A program made the translations under genes and the position numbers. DNA of 64,000 nt from positions 25,273,329-25,337,328 of the forward strand of contig NC_045444.1 of the NCBI RefSeq assembly GCF_002776525.5, written 5' to 3'. This document shows positions 23,613-34,160 of this stretch, piece by piece. The notes below the pieces were generated by a model. That model had not been told where the DNA came from. It did no database searches and worked only from the letters and a program-made list of their open reading frames with translations. Source of the DNA: Piliocolobus tephrosceles (lineage: Eukaryota; Chordata; Mammalia; Primates; Cercopithecidae). Positions within the stretch are counted from its first letter, which is position 1, and every line of letters starts with the position of its first letter.

Positions 23613-23768
23613 TAAAGAAATGTTTTTTTGTTTACTTTTACTCCATTCTATTCCTCCTTTCCCTTTTGTCCTGTGATTCTGTGTTTTTCCCTTGTGGGCA
23701 TGTCCTTAACCTTGGAAAAATAAACTTCTGAAATAAGTTTCCCTTTTGGTGTCAACCAAAGAAAGAAA

Positions 23769-23769
23769 A

Positions 23770-23816
<47 letters not shown>

Positions 23817-23819
23817 AAA
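23769..23819 (+). repeat. (AAAT)n microsatellite
   Basis: About twelve uninterrupted AAAT units directly after the 5' LTR end. Could be the tail of a lost SINE. Confidence 0.95.
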
Positions 23820-24328
23820 TTAGAGAAGGCTTCTAATGGCTTCTAATACACCGACCTCTTTAAGAACTCAGGATAAAGGTGCCATTCATCCCCTTTTGGG
23901 GTGTTCTGCTTTCTCTGTGGAATTTCAAGAGTCATGGGCAGATTCTTCTTAGGTCTAAAGCTCTGCTTTTTTGCATTGCATTACCTAACCTCTTTGGCTT
24001 TTGTGGGTACCAAAGATTATCTTATACTATGAGAGGATTTGACCTTAGTGTGTGTAATTTTGGACAGGAACTACAATGTTAGTGAGGGTTAGGGATAGGT
24101 TACAGGAAATATCCATTACTACAGGGGGGCTACTCATTTCTTTGCACATTTAGATAAGAAAATTGTACATGCTTTGTTTGCCCTGTTCCTTAAAGAGCTC
24201 CACCCAAAAGCCAGTAATCTAATCAAGCTAAACTGAAAATACCAAGTATCAAACTCAGCGACTTTAACAAAACTCTTTATAAAGAAAATTTACAACTTTA
24301 AAAGAAATCTCCATTTTGTAAGAGCATC

Positions 24329-24679
24329 TGTATTTGTCTGTTCTCAAGCTGCTAATAAAGGCATACCTGAGACTGGGTGATTTATAAAGGAAAGAGGTTA
24401 AATTGACTCATAGTTCCATATGACTGGGGAGGCCTCACAATCATGGCAGAAGGCAAAGGGGAAGCAAGGCACATCTTACGTGGCATCAGGCAAGAAAGCT
24501 TGTGTAGGGAAACACCCCTTTATAAAACCATCAGATCTCATGAGACTATCATGAGAACAGCACAGAAAAGACCCACTCGCATGATTCAGTTACCTGCCAC
24601 CAGGTCCCTCCCTTGGCACATGGTAATTATGGGAGCTGTAATTCAAGATGAGATCTGTGGACACAGCCAAACCATATCA
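24329..24679 (-). mobile_element. MaLR solo LTR (THE1/MST type), minus strand
   Basis: Plus strand runs 'tgtatttgtctgttctcaag' ... 'gcctcacaatcatggcagaa' ... 'ataaaaccatcagatctcat' ... 'aaaccatatca'. Perfect 5-bp TSD GCATC at 24324-24328 and 24680-24684. Length 351 bp. Inserted into the provirus internal region. The 88-codon frame here is LTR-derived. Confidence 0.95.
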
Positions 24680-27600
24680 GCATCTCTGTCTCTGAATCTA
24701 AACCACTAGGAAGTATAACTAGAGTGAAGGCAATAGCTTAAAGTTTACATAACAGAAATTTCCTTTTTTTCAATCTAATTCAAAATTAGATTGTGCCTTT
24801 GAGATGTTCATTTTCTACCTTGCTTCACCTAAGTCATGTCTTTAGGAATGCAAATTTAGAGTTGCATCTAGTTAGCAATTATTTAGGACATGAAACACAT
24901 AATCAAGAAGTTAATAGTCTAAAGTAGGGAAGGCAACATTTTTTAAACAAGCAAATGAAAAATCTTGAATGTATAAGACAGATCCGCCTCTGTCTGGGTC
25001 TGTTTATATGTGCCATATATTTATATGTGTTATGTAGAAATAATATGAAACTACCAGTTATATGAAAGAGCTCTAATTAATTGTCTAAAAGTAAGTGTTT
25101 GTCAAATTAATAGAAGCTAGCTCAGAGGCATTTCTGTTCACATGACTTTAGTAAACTTTGCTAAGATTAATTTGGTAAATTTAGTTTCAAAATTATCTTC
25201 AGTCATTTAAAATCATGTTATGTCAAATTAAGTAATCCAGGGTTTTTCACTGGAAATTAGTAGAATAGTAGGAAGGTTAGATGTGTTTTTGGTACTTTAC
25301 AAAAGACATGAGGATGTGGTTTTTGCTTAGAAAAATGTAATTTTTTTTTCTACTTTAAAGGACCTTTTTACTGGTGTTGAGATAAAAACCACCATTCACA
25401 TCCAACCATTATTTTATAAAGTGATAAGTTTGTATTGATTTTTCATGGCTAGAGTTACAAGTAAAAACTATAAAATCTTTATTTGTATGAGTGTGTATGT
25501 GTGCTTAGGTGCGTTATGTGTATGTACATGTGTTTCGCTATGTATTGTGGCCACAAGATACCAAATTAGGTTAAAAATAAAAGTACTCATAAATTCAGCA
25601 AATGAGCCCAAATGCATTTCAAGGTCACATGACTTAAGTGAATATTTAATAAATAAACTGGCTTTAAAATTATTGGTAAAATAAAATTAGAAATGTTTTC
25701 CGAATTGTCAATATATATTATTAGTTAGGTTTATTAGCAAGATGGTTTTATGTTTATCCCTGCCAAATATTATAAGGTGTCAAGATTTTGGTGTGAGGCT
25801 TAAAAAACTTAAAGGCAGCTCAAAAAAGAATTATCTTTGTAAGATTTTTATAAATAAAACATTTAATATTGTTGGTTTAGTGAAATAGCTAAATCCTGAG
25901 TTATAGGCAAAAACAAAACAAAACAAAACACTGAACACATTTATTTAAACTTAAACTTTATACTTAGGTAAATACCTGAAATTCACAGACTATAAAAATG
26001 GCTAATAGGGAAATAACTTTAAATGATGACTATCACAGTTTTCATAAGTAATAGAGGTAAACTATGAAAAAACTAGTTAATTAGGTCCATGTAATGGTAT
26101 AAGTGCTTATAAATAAACTTGTCATATACTTTAGAATCTAAGATTAAATTAAATAATAGATATTTATTAAATATCTGAGAAATTTTTAATTTTTGTTTAA
26201 TTATAGAACTTTAACAAAAAAATGCTTTTCTATACAAGGAAACAATTTTTCTCTAATTCAAAGGCTATTTGTAAAACAAGGTAAAAGGAACCAGTAAATA
26301 AGAGATGAAAAGAAAGTTATAAATATATAGAGGTGTTTTTATTAAGAAAGTTTAAAAGGTAAATTATATGAGAAAAAATCTTGTATGGTAAATTTTTTTG
26401 TTCTAAAATAAATTGACTAATATTTAAGAAAAAGGGGTTTTAGGATAAAACAGGACATTCGAGCTTTTTGTCAATGGTTTGTGTAAGTCATAATAAGGTT
26501 TGTAAAAAGTGAATTTGTGGAAAAATAAACTTTATTTGATCAGGTTGGGTATTAATTAAAAGGTAAGTATTTATAATACCGCTTCTAGAGATTGGACTTT
26601 GATATTAAAAATATACTAATAAACTAAAGAATTGATTAGAACAACAAAATCACAAGAGATTTCAATTTTTTTTAACCCAACAGTTTACCTTTTACTGCAT
26701 CTCAATGTTTCCAGCTTTCTCCTTTAACTTTTCCATCAGCCTCTATAACCTGTTTTTCTCAGGTTCTAACGCGATTGTGGTCTGATGTGGTTTTTATCAT
26801 GAAGGTTTAAAGAAAATGTTTTATTTCAATATAACATTCTGTGCTCTTGGCTTCCATGAAGTGAGAAACATTCACTTAAGACCCAGGACACACACTTTCT
26901 ATGTCTAACGAATTCAAGTACTATTTTCATTAGTTTTGAACTCTAAATGGACTCCCCATAGGGAAGAGCAATCACACTGCAGAAGGCCTTCTTTTTCCTT
27001 TTTGATAACTGACCTAACAAACAGATTTTATGTTTTATTGAAATAATTTCCATATCATTGTTACTTATTTTTTTTTTGATTTGCCTAGGAAAACTGAGAT
27101 TACAAAAGATTAGGGTTATTATATCCATGTAACTTTTCATATTGCTTTTGAAGTCCTTGTGCTCTTAAGTTACAAGACTTTAACTCCTGGGTCTAAAAAG
27201 GATACCAAGTACTGCGAAATCTTAAACGCTGACACCGATTAGATGGTCATCTTCAGACTTAGGAAAGGATGACAATCAAAATAAACTATATTTGCGAGAC
27301 ACAGAGTCAGAAATTAAAACTATTCAACCCCTCTAGGCCTAGAGGCTATCACAAAAGAGATGGGCCTGTGAGATTTTAAGGGTTGATTTTGAGAGACATA
27401 ATTCATTCAGTTTCTCTATAAATTAAAAATCATTATCACAGGTAAACTAATGCAAGACCAGCAGCAGGGCCCCTGTATCATATTAACAAGGTTTTCTTGG
27501 AGCATCCACCCATTATTTAACTTGAAAAAATAAATGAAAGACTATAAAAAGGTTTATAGAAATTATATCTTTCGGTCAAGAGGATTAAAATTTTATAGAT

Positions 27601-27760
27601 CTGTTTATAAGATTTGAGAGACAGATTTAATTGGCCTCATAATGTGTTTATTAGGGCTTATTATTTGGGAATATAAGTCTCCTATCTCAAAGAATAAAGC
27701 CTTTTGCTTCTTTTTTTGAAGTCTTTGGGTTAACACTTTAACTAAATGAATGGCTTATTT

Positions 27761-28096
27761 TAGGGATCTCCAACCCCTGAGCCATGCACTAATACGGGTT
27801 CCTGTCCCTTTAGGAACCAAGCTACACAGAGGTGTTGAATGGCAGGCAAGCAAGCATTACCCCCGAGCTCCACCTCCTATCAGATCAGTGGTGGCATTAC
27901 ATTCTCACAGGAGCACTAACCCTAATGTGAACTGTGCATGTAAGGGATCTACGTTGCACTCTCCTTATAAGAATCTAATGCCTTATGATCTCAGGTGGAA
28001 CAGCCTCATTCTGAAACCATCCCCACCCCTGCATTCGTGGATGAATTGTCTTCCACAAAACCAGTTCCTGGTGACAAAAATATTGGGGACTGGCTG
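27761..28096 (+). mobile_element. MER1-type hAT-Charlie DNA transposon
   Basis: Starts 'tagggatctccaaccc' and ends 'ttggggactggctg', near-inverted ends. The interior has 'caagcattacccccgagctc', 'tatcagatcagtggtggcat' and 'ctgaaaccatcc', the MER1A/MER1B order. 336 bp, nearly full length. It contains an uninterrupted 115-codon frame (27750-28097), but the family encodes no protein, so this is chance. Confidence 0.92.
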
Positions 28097-28791
28097 ATTT
28101 TACAATAACCTGCGATACTATTTTGTGATATCAAATAATTTAAACTTTTGATATTTGACAAAATTTCCAAAATGAAATCTTAAATTTAGTCTTTTGACCT
28201 CATTGATTAGTTCATATTAGGTGCCCTGAAGTCCCAAAGAGATACATTTGGCTTATTTAGTGTAATAATATACAGGCAGTGTTGTCAAGTACAAAATGGT
28301 GTTTAACCTTCTTTGGATTAGATTTATATTATTTGGATTAAATAATAACACATTGAAATAAATCTGTTATTTGTTTGTTTTCCAAAATTGTATGAGATTC
28401 TTATAATTCTGATATATCTTAGTATGTATTATTAGTAGTAATTATGGTTATAATGTAAAATTTTGGGATGCCACAGAAATGACCAAATTTCCCATCAGTT
28501 TATCTTTCACCATACTGTTCTAAGACTTTTGTCATCACAATTGTTGTTTCACTTTGATCCTTTTATAGGGTGACTTATAATCAGCTATATAATTAAGAGG
28601 AATTCTATAATCTAAATATAGGCTCCTAATAAATTAAGAGATTGTGCCATTGGAATATGGAGAAAAATTTCCAGAACTCTCATGGAGGGCTGATATGTTC
28701 ATGAGGATTGTTGAACCAATATTAAGAAAAACAGAAGTTAAATTCATGGATTGAGCTAACAGAAGATGAAAATAATCTTTTATGACTTAAA

Positions 28792-28809
28792 AAATATATA
28801 TATATATAT
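28792..28809. repeat. (TA)n dinucleotide run
   Basis: Short TA array immediately before the poly(T) of the minus-strand Alu; probably the target of, or expanded next to, that insertion. Confidence 0.85.
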
Positions 28810-29099
28810 TTTTTTTTGAGATGGAGTCTCACTCTGTTGCCCAGGCTGGAGTGCAGTGGCACAATCTCGGCTCACTGCAACCTCCACCTCCTGGGTTCAA
28901 ATTATTCCCCTGCCTCAGCCTCCGGAGTAGCTGGGATTACAGAGGCCCACCACCAAGCCCAGCTAATATTTTGTATTTCTTAGTAGAGACAGGGTTTCAC
29001 CATATTAGCCAGGATGGTCTCGATCTCCCGACCTCGTGATCTGCCTGCCTGAGCCTCCCAAAGTGCTGCAATTACGGGTGTGAGCCACTGCGCCGGGCC
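28810..29099 (-). mobile_element. AluS, minus strand
   Basis: Poly(T) then 'gagatggagtctcactctg' through 'gtgagccactgcgccgggcc'. Full length apart from a short tail. No convincing TSD because the left flank is TA repeat. Confidence 0.92.
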
Positions 29100-30391
29100 A
29101 GAAAGAAAACTTTTGCTGATTCTTTTTGTTTTGTATTTCAGAGTCAAGAAAACTTTCTTATTTTAAGCATTTATAGCTTTTAACAATTGAGTATTCTCTA
29201 GTGAGCAGAATTTAAAACACAATTTATTTCTACATAATGTCTCTAATATTTAGAAACTACTTGTGAATATTCTTGATCTATGGCAATATAGTTATTTTCA
29301 TAAATTCAATGAGAAACTGTTTTCTTTTACAACGTACATAATTGAAGACGCTGGTTATTTTACCAATGCTTTGACTGGAATGACATATTTTCATATAACC
29401 TTGAGAACATGAGGCTGACTTAGAGAGCTGATAAAAGGGCCCCTGGGAAAACTGGTCTCATACTTTGTCTTTTATAGGGTATGCAAAGAATGCCAATTTC
29501 TGGCAGGCCTAGTAACCCCAAGTTTTATCAGGACCTTAAAAAGAGAGGAATTCACTCATTTCCTACAGGTATATGCAGACAAATAAATTTTTGGCTGAGC
29601 TTGAGGCTTTTTAAAAACTCTTAATCTTAGATTCTTTATGGAAAAGTTTCCAGGAAAGCCAATTAAAAGAGAGATCCTATATGGCAAATAATTGTTTCTC
29701 CTGCAATTTATGCAAATAATCAAGCCAAGTATATAATAAGACAACAATTTATTTTACAAATTAATTGGTCTTACTATCTTTTATTCTTCAATAAAATCGG
29801 GGAATTAAAGAGAGAATATTGTGTTTCAAAATAAACTATTCTATACCTGTTACTAGATTCTTGCCTTGTCCAGTGTTTTTCAGTTTTTATTATTTTCTAC
29901 AATTTGGACTGAATCCTAAAATTGTTCCAGCTGCAAGTCTCCGAAATAATGAATTTTTTTTTCTTCTATTGCCATTTTTCCTGATTTGAAAACACTAAAA
30001 ATTAAGCTATGCTTTTCTTAAATTTCTGCAAATGGATAAAAGATGACTTAAACTTTCAAGGAAAATAACAACAACTTATTCATATGTATGAAACATTTTC
30101 ATACCTGCCTACTGATTTATGGACTTCAGAATAATACGGCTTCTATCAGTTTTCCAGGATTGTGTTACCTTTTTGCTTTTTATTTTCCATCTTTTGCTTT
30201 GTTTTCTTTCTCTCTTACTCCTCCTATTTGTTTTCTTCATGAGACATGAGTCTTCACAACCTGCTAAAAACGAGTTTGCCTAGTAACATGGGACCTATCC
30301 CTCTAGGAATAAACTGTGCTATCAGCAAAACATCAGAAAAAACCCAAGCAGAGACTCGTTTTCTTCTAAACTTCTTTCTCCTAAAGATTTT
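29100..30391. other. AT-rich, presumed provirus 3' internal region
   Basis: No frame over 72 codons, no readable env motif. Only position, upstream of the polypurine tract, argues for a retroviral origin. Confidence 0.45.
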
Positions 30392-30412
30392 AAAAGGAAA
30401 AAAGAGAAGAAA
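30392..30412 (+). promoter_or_regulatory. Polypurine tract before the 3' LTR
   Basis: Twenty-one consecutive purines (A-rich with four G-containing steps) ending exactly where the 3' LTR begins (TGTAAAAC). In retroviruses such a tract primes plus-strand DNA synthesis, so its position supports the provirus interpretation. Confidence 0.75.
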
Positions 30413-30859
30413 TGTAAAACAAAAATAAAAACTTGGGACCCCAATTCACTGTGCCAAAAAGAAAAATTAAGCTTAAAGTTGAGTCATGCAAAAAGCTGTG
30501 TTTTCTTTTGTTGCTAAGCAAATAGCTACGAACAAAGGATTTAACATCTCCACAGGTAGCTACTCTATGTTCAGCTGATCTTACGTAAAGTACCAATTTG
30601 CTGAGCATGAAACAAATACATAATTGACTATTCCCCTATCTGCTCCTTTTCTCTTGCAATATGCACCATACCCTCCCTCTTTTCCCATCTAGACCACTTT
30701 TCCTTTTTAAATATTGAATCCCTTAAATTCATATTTGAAGAAAGGCACAGACCACAGATTGATCTGTGATTCTGTATGTTTTTCTCCTGGACATGTCCTT
30801 AGCTGTGGCAAAATAAACTTCTGAATTTGAGACCTGTCTTAGATCTTTTGTGGTTTACA
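30413..30859 (+). repeat. 3' LTR of the provirus
   Basis: 447 bp, starts TGTAAAAC and ends GGTTTACA, forming short inverted termini. It has an AATAAA at 30812-30817 followed by a 'gagacctgtcttagatc' U5-like end. Pairs with the copy at 22405. A minus-strand Alu fragment abuts its last base. Confidence 0.75.
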
Positions 30860-31108
30860 GCAGTGGCGCGATCTAGGCTCACTGCAAGCTCCGCCTCCTG
30901 GGTTCACGCTATTCTCCTGCCTCAGCCTCCTGAGTAGGTGGGACTACAGGTGCCCGACACCACACCCGGCTAATATTTTGTATTTTGTTTAGTAGAGACG
31001 GGGTTTCACCGTGTTAGTCAGGATGGTCTCGATCTCCTGACCTAATGATCCACTCACCTCGGCCTCCCAAAGTGCTGGGATTACAGGCGTGAGCCACCGC
31101 GCCCGGCT
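30860..31108 (-). mobile_element. Alu, minus strand, missing its 3' end and A-tail
   Basis: The plus strand begins within the right monomer at 'cagtggcgcgatctaggctc' and runs to the Alu 5' end 'ccaccgcgcccggct'. The expected poly(T) and about 45 bases of right-monomer end are absent. This is not the usual 5' truncation, so either a deletion joined LTR and Alu or the insertion was endonuclease-independent. Confidence 0.9.
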
Positions 31109-31189
31109 GAATTTCCATCTATTTAGTCAAACTTAGTTTCTCCTTTTCCCTCATTTTACTTTCAATGATTTAATGTTGGTGAAGATAAT

Positions 31190-31405
31190 AATGACATTAA
31201 TGCCTAATATTTATTTAACATTTACTATGTGCCAGAGCTGTTTTTCTCACATTTACATGAACTAACTCACTTAAACCTTAAATTATAGCAAGAATAATTA
31301 TAATGCCCTTTGTGCAAATGGGAAATTAAAGCTAAATGAAAATAAGCTAATTTGTCCCAAACTGCACGGCTATAAAGTGGAAGAGCTCAAATTTGAATTT
31401 ACAGC
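31190..31405 (+). repeat. MIR SINE
   Basis: 'aacatttactatgtgccag', 'gaactaactcacttaaacct', 'gggaaattaaagctaaatg', 'cggctataaagtggaagag' and 'caaatttgaattta' follow the MIR order on the plus strand. Confidence 0.85.
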
Positions 31406-31582
31406 GTCTCTCAGATAGGTACCCAATAGTTAGTATTTCTATTCTACACTTGCCATGATGCTCTCCCTTGTATTAGTCCCCAGTGTCTATTGTTCCCATC
31501 TTTATGTCCGTATGTACTCAACCAGCTTCTCATTGTTTCTGCAGCTGAACAACTCGTAGATCCTTTTATCAGCCTGTTGAAC

Positions 31583-31640
31583 TTTTTTTTTTTTTTTTTC
31601 AGATGAGATCAGGTGCATTCAAGACGGTACAGTCATAGAC
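31583..31640 (-). pseudogene. 5S rRNA retropseudogene fragment with poly(A) tail
   Basis: On the minus strand, 31640 down to 31600 aligns without gaps to the first 41 nt of 5S rRNA (starting GTCTA, including CCTGATCTCATCTG where the gene has CCCGATCTCGTCTG). I count 30 of 41 identities, and all 11 differences are transitions, as in an old CpG-decayed copy. It then passes straight into 17 A residues (T-run 31583-31599). The remaining 80 nt of 5S are absent, so it is a truncated, A-tailed copy and not a functional gene. The short match is the main uncertainty. Confidence 0.72.
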
Positions 31641-32317
31641 CTACTTTTGTTTTTAACTGTTGGCTTACTGAACCAAAGCAGCTGAGTTTGATACAAGTTT
31701 CATGTCATTTTTTTCTAGGATTACCTCCTCTTTCTGGGCTTGAGATACTGAACGAGTAACACCTAGCCTCATCTGAACCCGCAGATATATTTTTTACTTA
31801 ATACATTTTGTATTTAAATGAGATCCATTCTCCTTAATAAGGATGTTGATAAATAAGTGAGCATACAGAAAACCCATCTTACTACAAAAGCTGTGTAATA
31901 CCCTTGATTATGTTCTGTACATGACTAAAGACAATGGAAATGGCAGCTAGTTATTTCGCCATTATTTGTCAAACTGGAGCCTCTTACTTTTCTTTCTAAG
32001 CAGATGGAGTTCTACCTTGATACAATTTTTTAAAATTTATTTAATTTGCTAATTAATTCATTTTTAAATACAGATATGTGTTATGAACATTGATATGATT
32101 GAAGTCACTCTTCAGGGCTCCTCTGGGGCCCATGATAATAACTGTGCATCCCTTCAGAGTGATGTTAACAGTCTGATGTATCTACCCACCTGTCTAGTTA
32201 TCTACTAATTCATGTCTTTGAAGCATTACAAAGAAAAAATAAGTTACAGATAATACACATTCCTAAACTCTCCAATATTCATATCATTAGAATAAATTCA
32301 ATAAATGTTTATGGGTT
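31641..32317. other. Unassigned AT-rich sequence
   Basis: No repeat, RNA gene or exon recognised. Confidence 0.5.
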
Positions 32318-32357
32318 TTATTGTTTTTTGATTTTTGAGATAAATTTACATAGAGTG

Positions 32358-32773
32358 TGTGTTAGTCCATTCTTGTATTGCTATAAATACCTGAGACTGG
32401 GCAATTTATAAAGAGAAGAGGCTTAACTGGCCCACAGTTCCACAGGCTGTATGGGAAGCATGATTCTAGCATCTGCTTGGCTTCTGGGGAGGCCTCAGGA
32501 AACTTACAATCATGGTGGAAGGCAAAGTGGGAGCAAGGGTCTTACATGGCAGAAGCAGGACCAAGAGAGAGAAGGGGGAGGTGTTACATACCTTTAAAAC
32601 AACCAAATCTCATGATAACTCACTATCACCATGAAAAACACCAAGGGGGATAGTGTTAAACCATGAGAAATCTCCCCCATGATCCAATGACCTCCCACCA
32701 GACTCCACCTCCAACACTGGGGATTAAAATTGAACATGAGATTTAGGTGAGGACACAGATCCAAACCATATCA
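32358..32773 (-). mobile_element. MaLR solo LTR (MST type), minus strand
   Basis: Plus strand 'tgtgttagtccattcttg' ... 'aaacttacaatcatggtgga' ... 'ggacacagatccaaaccata' ending 'tca'. Perfect 5-bp TSD GAGTG at 32353-32357 and 32774-32778. 416 bp. The target is old L1 3'UTR sequence. Confidence 0.95.
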
Positions 32774-32811
32774 GAGTGAAGTGTACAATCTTGATTACCA
32801 TTGAATAAATT

Positions 32812-32935
32812 ATTTTTGAGGTAGAGGTCTTACTTTATTACCTGGGCATGTCTGAAACTCCTGGGCTCAAGTAATTATCCTGCCTCAGCCTCCTGAGTAG
32901 CTGGGACTACAAGTGTGCACCATCATGCCTAGCCC
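32812..32935 (-). mobile_element. Free left Alu monomer (FLAM-like), minus strand
   Basis: 'ttttgaggtagaggtcttac', 'actcctgggctcaagtaatt', 'gcctcagcctcctgagtag', 'gtgcaccatcatgcctagcc': a single Alu-like monomer in reverse, without a second arm. Old monomeric SINE. Confidence 0.82.
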
Positions 32936-33614
32936 AGTTGAGTAAGTTTTGACATATGCATATACAGATTAATGTGGCCAAATTCATATGAATAAAATAA
33001 TACAGTATATACATTTTGGGATAAAGTTTCTTTCATTAGTATAATATTTTAAAGATTCATCCATATTGTTGTGACTACTTTTGCTCCATTCTTTTTATTG
33101 CTGGTTAGTATTTAATTGTATGAATATATAGTAGTTTGTTTCTCTGTTCTCCTATTCATGAGCACCTAGGTTGTTTCTAGTTTTTGGCCACTGTGATATA
33201 TCAAGCTACCATGAGCATTCTTAGAAAAATATTTAGTGAACATATGCTTCCCTATCTCATGGGTAAAAACCTATAAGGAAAATTGTTACATTATAGGACA
33301 TATAAATTTTAGATTTATAAAAACCTGTCAGAACATTTTCAAAGTGTTTTACACTCCATGAACAATTAAACAGTGTTCTGATTACTCTGCATCTTTGTCA
33401 ATATTTAGTATTATTATCACAAACTTGTTTGTTTACTTTAGAAATTCTGGTAAATGTTATCTTCCTAATCACCAATGATGTTGAAATCATTTTATGACCT
33501 TATTGGCCATTTGTATATCTCCTTTTGTGAAGTGATCATTCTATTTTTTGACCATTAAAAAAATTTCTCTTTGTCTTTTTATTGCTGATGTATAGACTTT
33601 TTCATAAATATATA

Positions 33615-34082
33615 TTAAAAAATATACATATAAATAATAAACATACGTGTGCATGTGTCTTTGTAGTAGAATAATTTATAATCCTTTGGGTATATACCCA
33701 GTAGTGGGATGGCTGGGTCATATGGTACATCTAGTTCTAGATCCTTGAGGAATTGCCATACTGTTTTCCATAATGGTTGAACTAGTTTACAATCCCACCA
33801 ACAGTGTAAAAGTGTTCCTATTTCTCCACATCCTCTCCAACACCTGTTGTTTCCTGATTTTTTAATGATTGCCGTTCTAACTGGTGTGAGATGGTATCTC
33901 ATTGTGGTTTTGATTTGCATTTCTCTGATGGCCAGTGATGATGAGCATTTTTTCATGTGTCTGTTGGCTGTATGAATGTCTTCTTTTGAGAAATATCTGT
34001 TCATATCCTTTGCCCACTTTTTGATGGGGTTGTTTGTTTTTTTCTTGTATATTTGTTTGAGTTCTTTTGATGTATAGTTCAA
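33615..34082 (-). pseudogene. Young L1 ORF2 C-terminal fragment (155-codon open frame)
   Basis: A continuous frame reads the C-terminal part of L1 ORF2p. Early residues include KKWAKDMNRYF. A cysteine motif C-x3-C-x7-H-x4-C is intact at residues 81, 85, 93 and 98 (CWRGC...HCWWDC), and DPAIPLLGIYPKDYK follows. The last residues, in AT-rich flank, are not L1. The insert itself is about 33637-34078. Full ORF2p is about 1275 aa, so only the C-terminal eighth remains, without endonuclease or RT. It has neither L1 3'UTR nor poly(A). Not functional. Confidence 0.92.
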
Positions 34083-34160
34083 TTTACTAATTCTTACTTT
34101 AGCTGTATCTAAGAAATCATTATACCTTGGTATGAAATTACTTATTTATTTATATGTTCC

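Larger units (their letters stand above)
22405..23756 (+). repeat. 5' LTR of the provirus, interrupted
   Basis: 22405-22718 aligns with 30413-30700: both have 'aataaaaacttg', 'agttgagt', 'cacaggtagctact', 'gagcatga' and 'aaatacataattgact'. Similarity resumes at about 23665 with 'ctgtgattctg', 'catgtcctta' and AATAAA (23719-23724), ending near 'ttttggtgtcaa'. The middle is replaced by 86 bp of unrecognised sequence, a 39-A run, a 400-N gap and an L1 fragment. Confidence 0.72.
23757..30412 (+). repeat. Internal region of the decayed provirus, AT-rich
   Basis: About 5.7 kb after removing later insertions (MaLR LTR, MER1, Alu). An (AAAT)n microsatellite follows the 5' LTR. No retroviral protein motif could be read, and no frame exceeds 115 codons outside the gap. 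A 75-bp segment at about 25120-25205 is partly repeated at about 25605-25675 ('gcatttc', 'tcacatgactt', 'aaaattat'). The internal assignment rests on the flanking LTRs and the polypurine tract. Confidence 0.55.
22405..30859 (+). mobile_element. Decayed ERV provirus (two LTRs plus internal region)
   Basis: Two related LTR copies lie in the same orientation, at 22405-23756 (heavily interrupted) and 30413-30859, with a polypurine tract directly before the second. The intervening sequence is about 6.6 kb including later insertions, which is plausible for a defective provirus. LTR ends read TGTRAAA...TTTACA. No long gag, pol or env frame remains. I suspect a MER50-like class I family, but that name is from memory and unverified. 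Flanking TSDs could not be confirmed because an Alu abuts the 3' LTR. Confidence 0.7.
32318..34160 (-). mobile_element. Ancient L1 3' region (L1M), minus strand, with nested insertions
   Basis: Visible as 'tttttgagataaatttacat' (32330), 'gaagtgtacaatctt' (32779), then 'gattcatccatattgttg', 'ggttgtttctagtttttggc', 'tggccatttgtatatctcc' (to 33610) and weakly 34083-34160. These are antisense L1 3'UTR and ORF2 C-terminal segments in order. Interrupted by a MaLR LTR (32358-32773), a FLAM (32812-32935) and a younger L1 piece (33637-34078). No ORF remains. Confidence 0.72.

Noticed and set aside
33600..34090. Possible intact L1 source element
   Set aside because: Only the C-terminal eighth of ORF2 is present, with no 5'UTR, ORF1, endonuclease, RT or 3' end.
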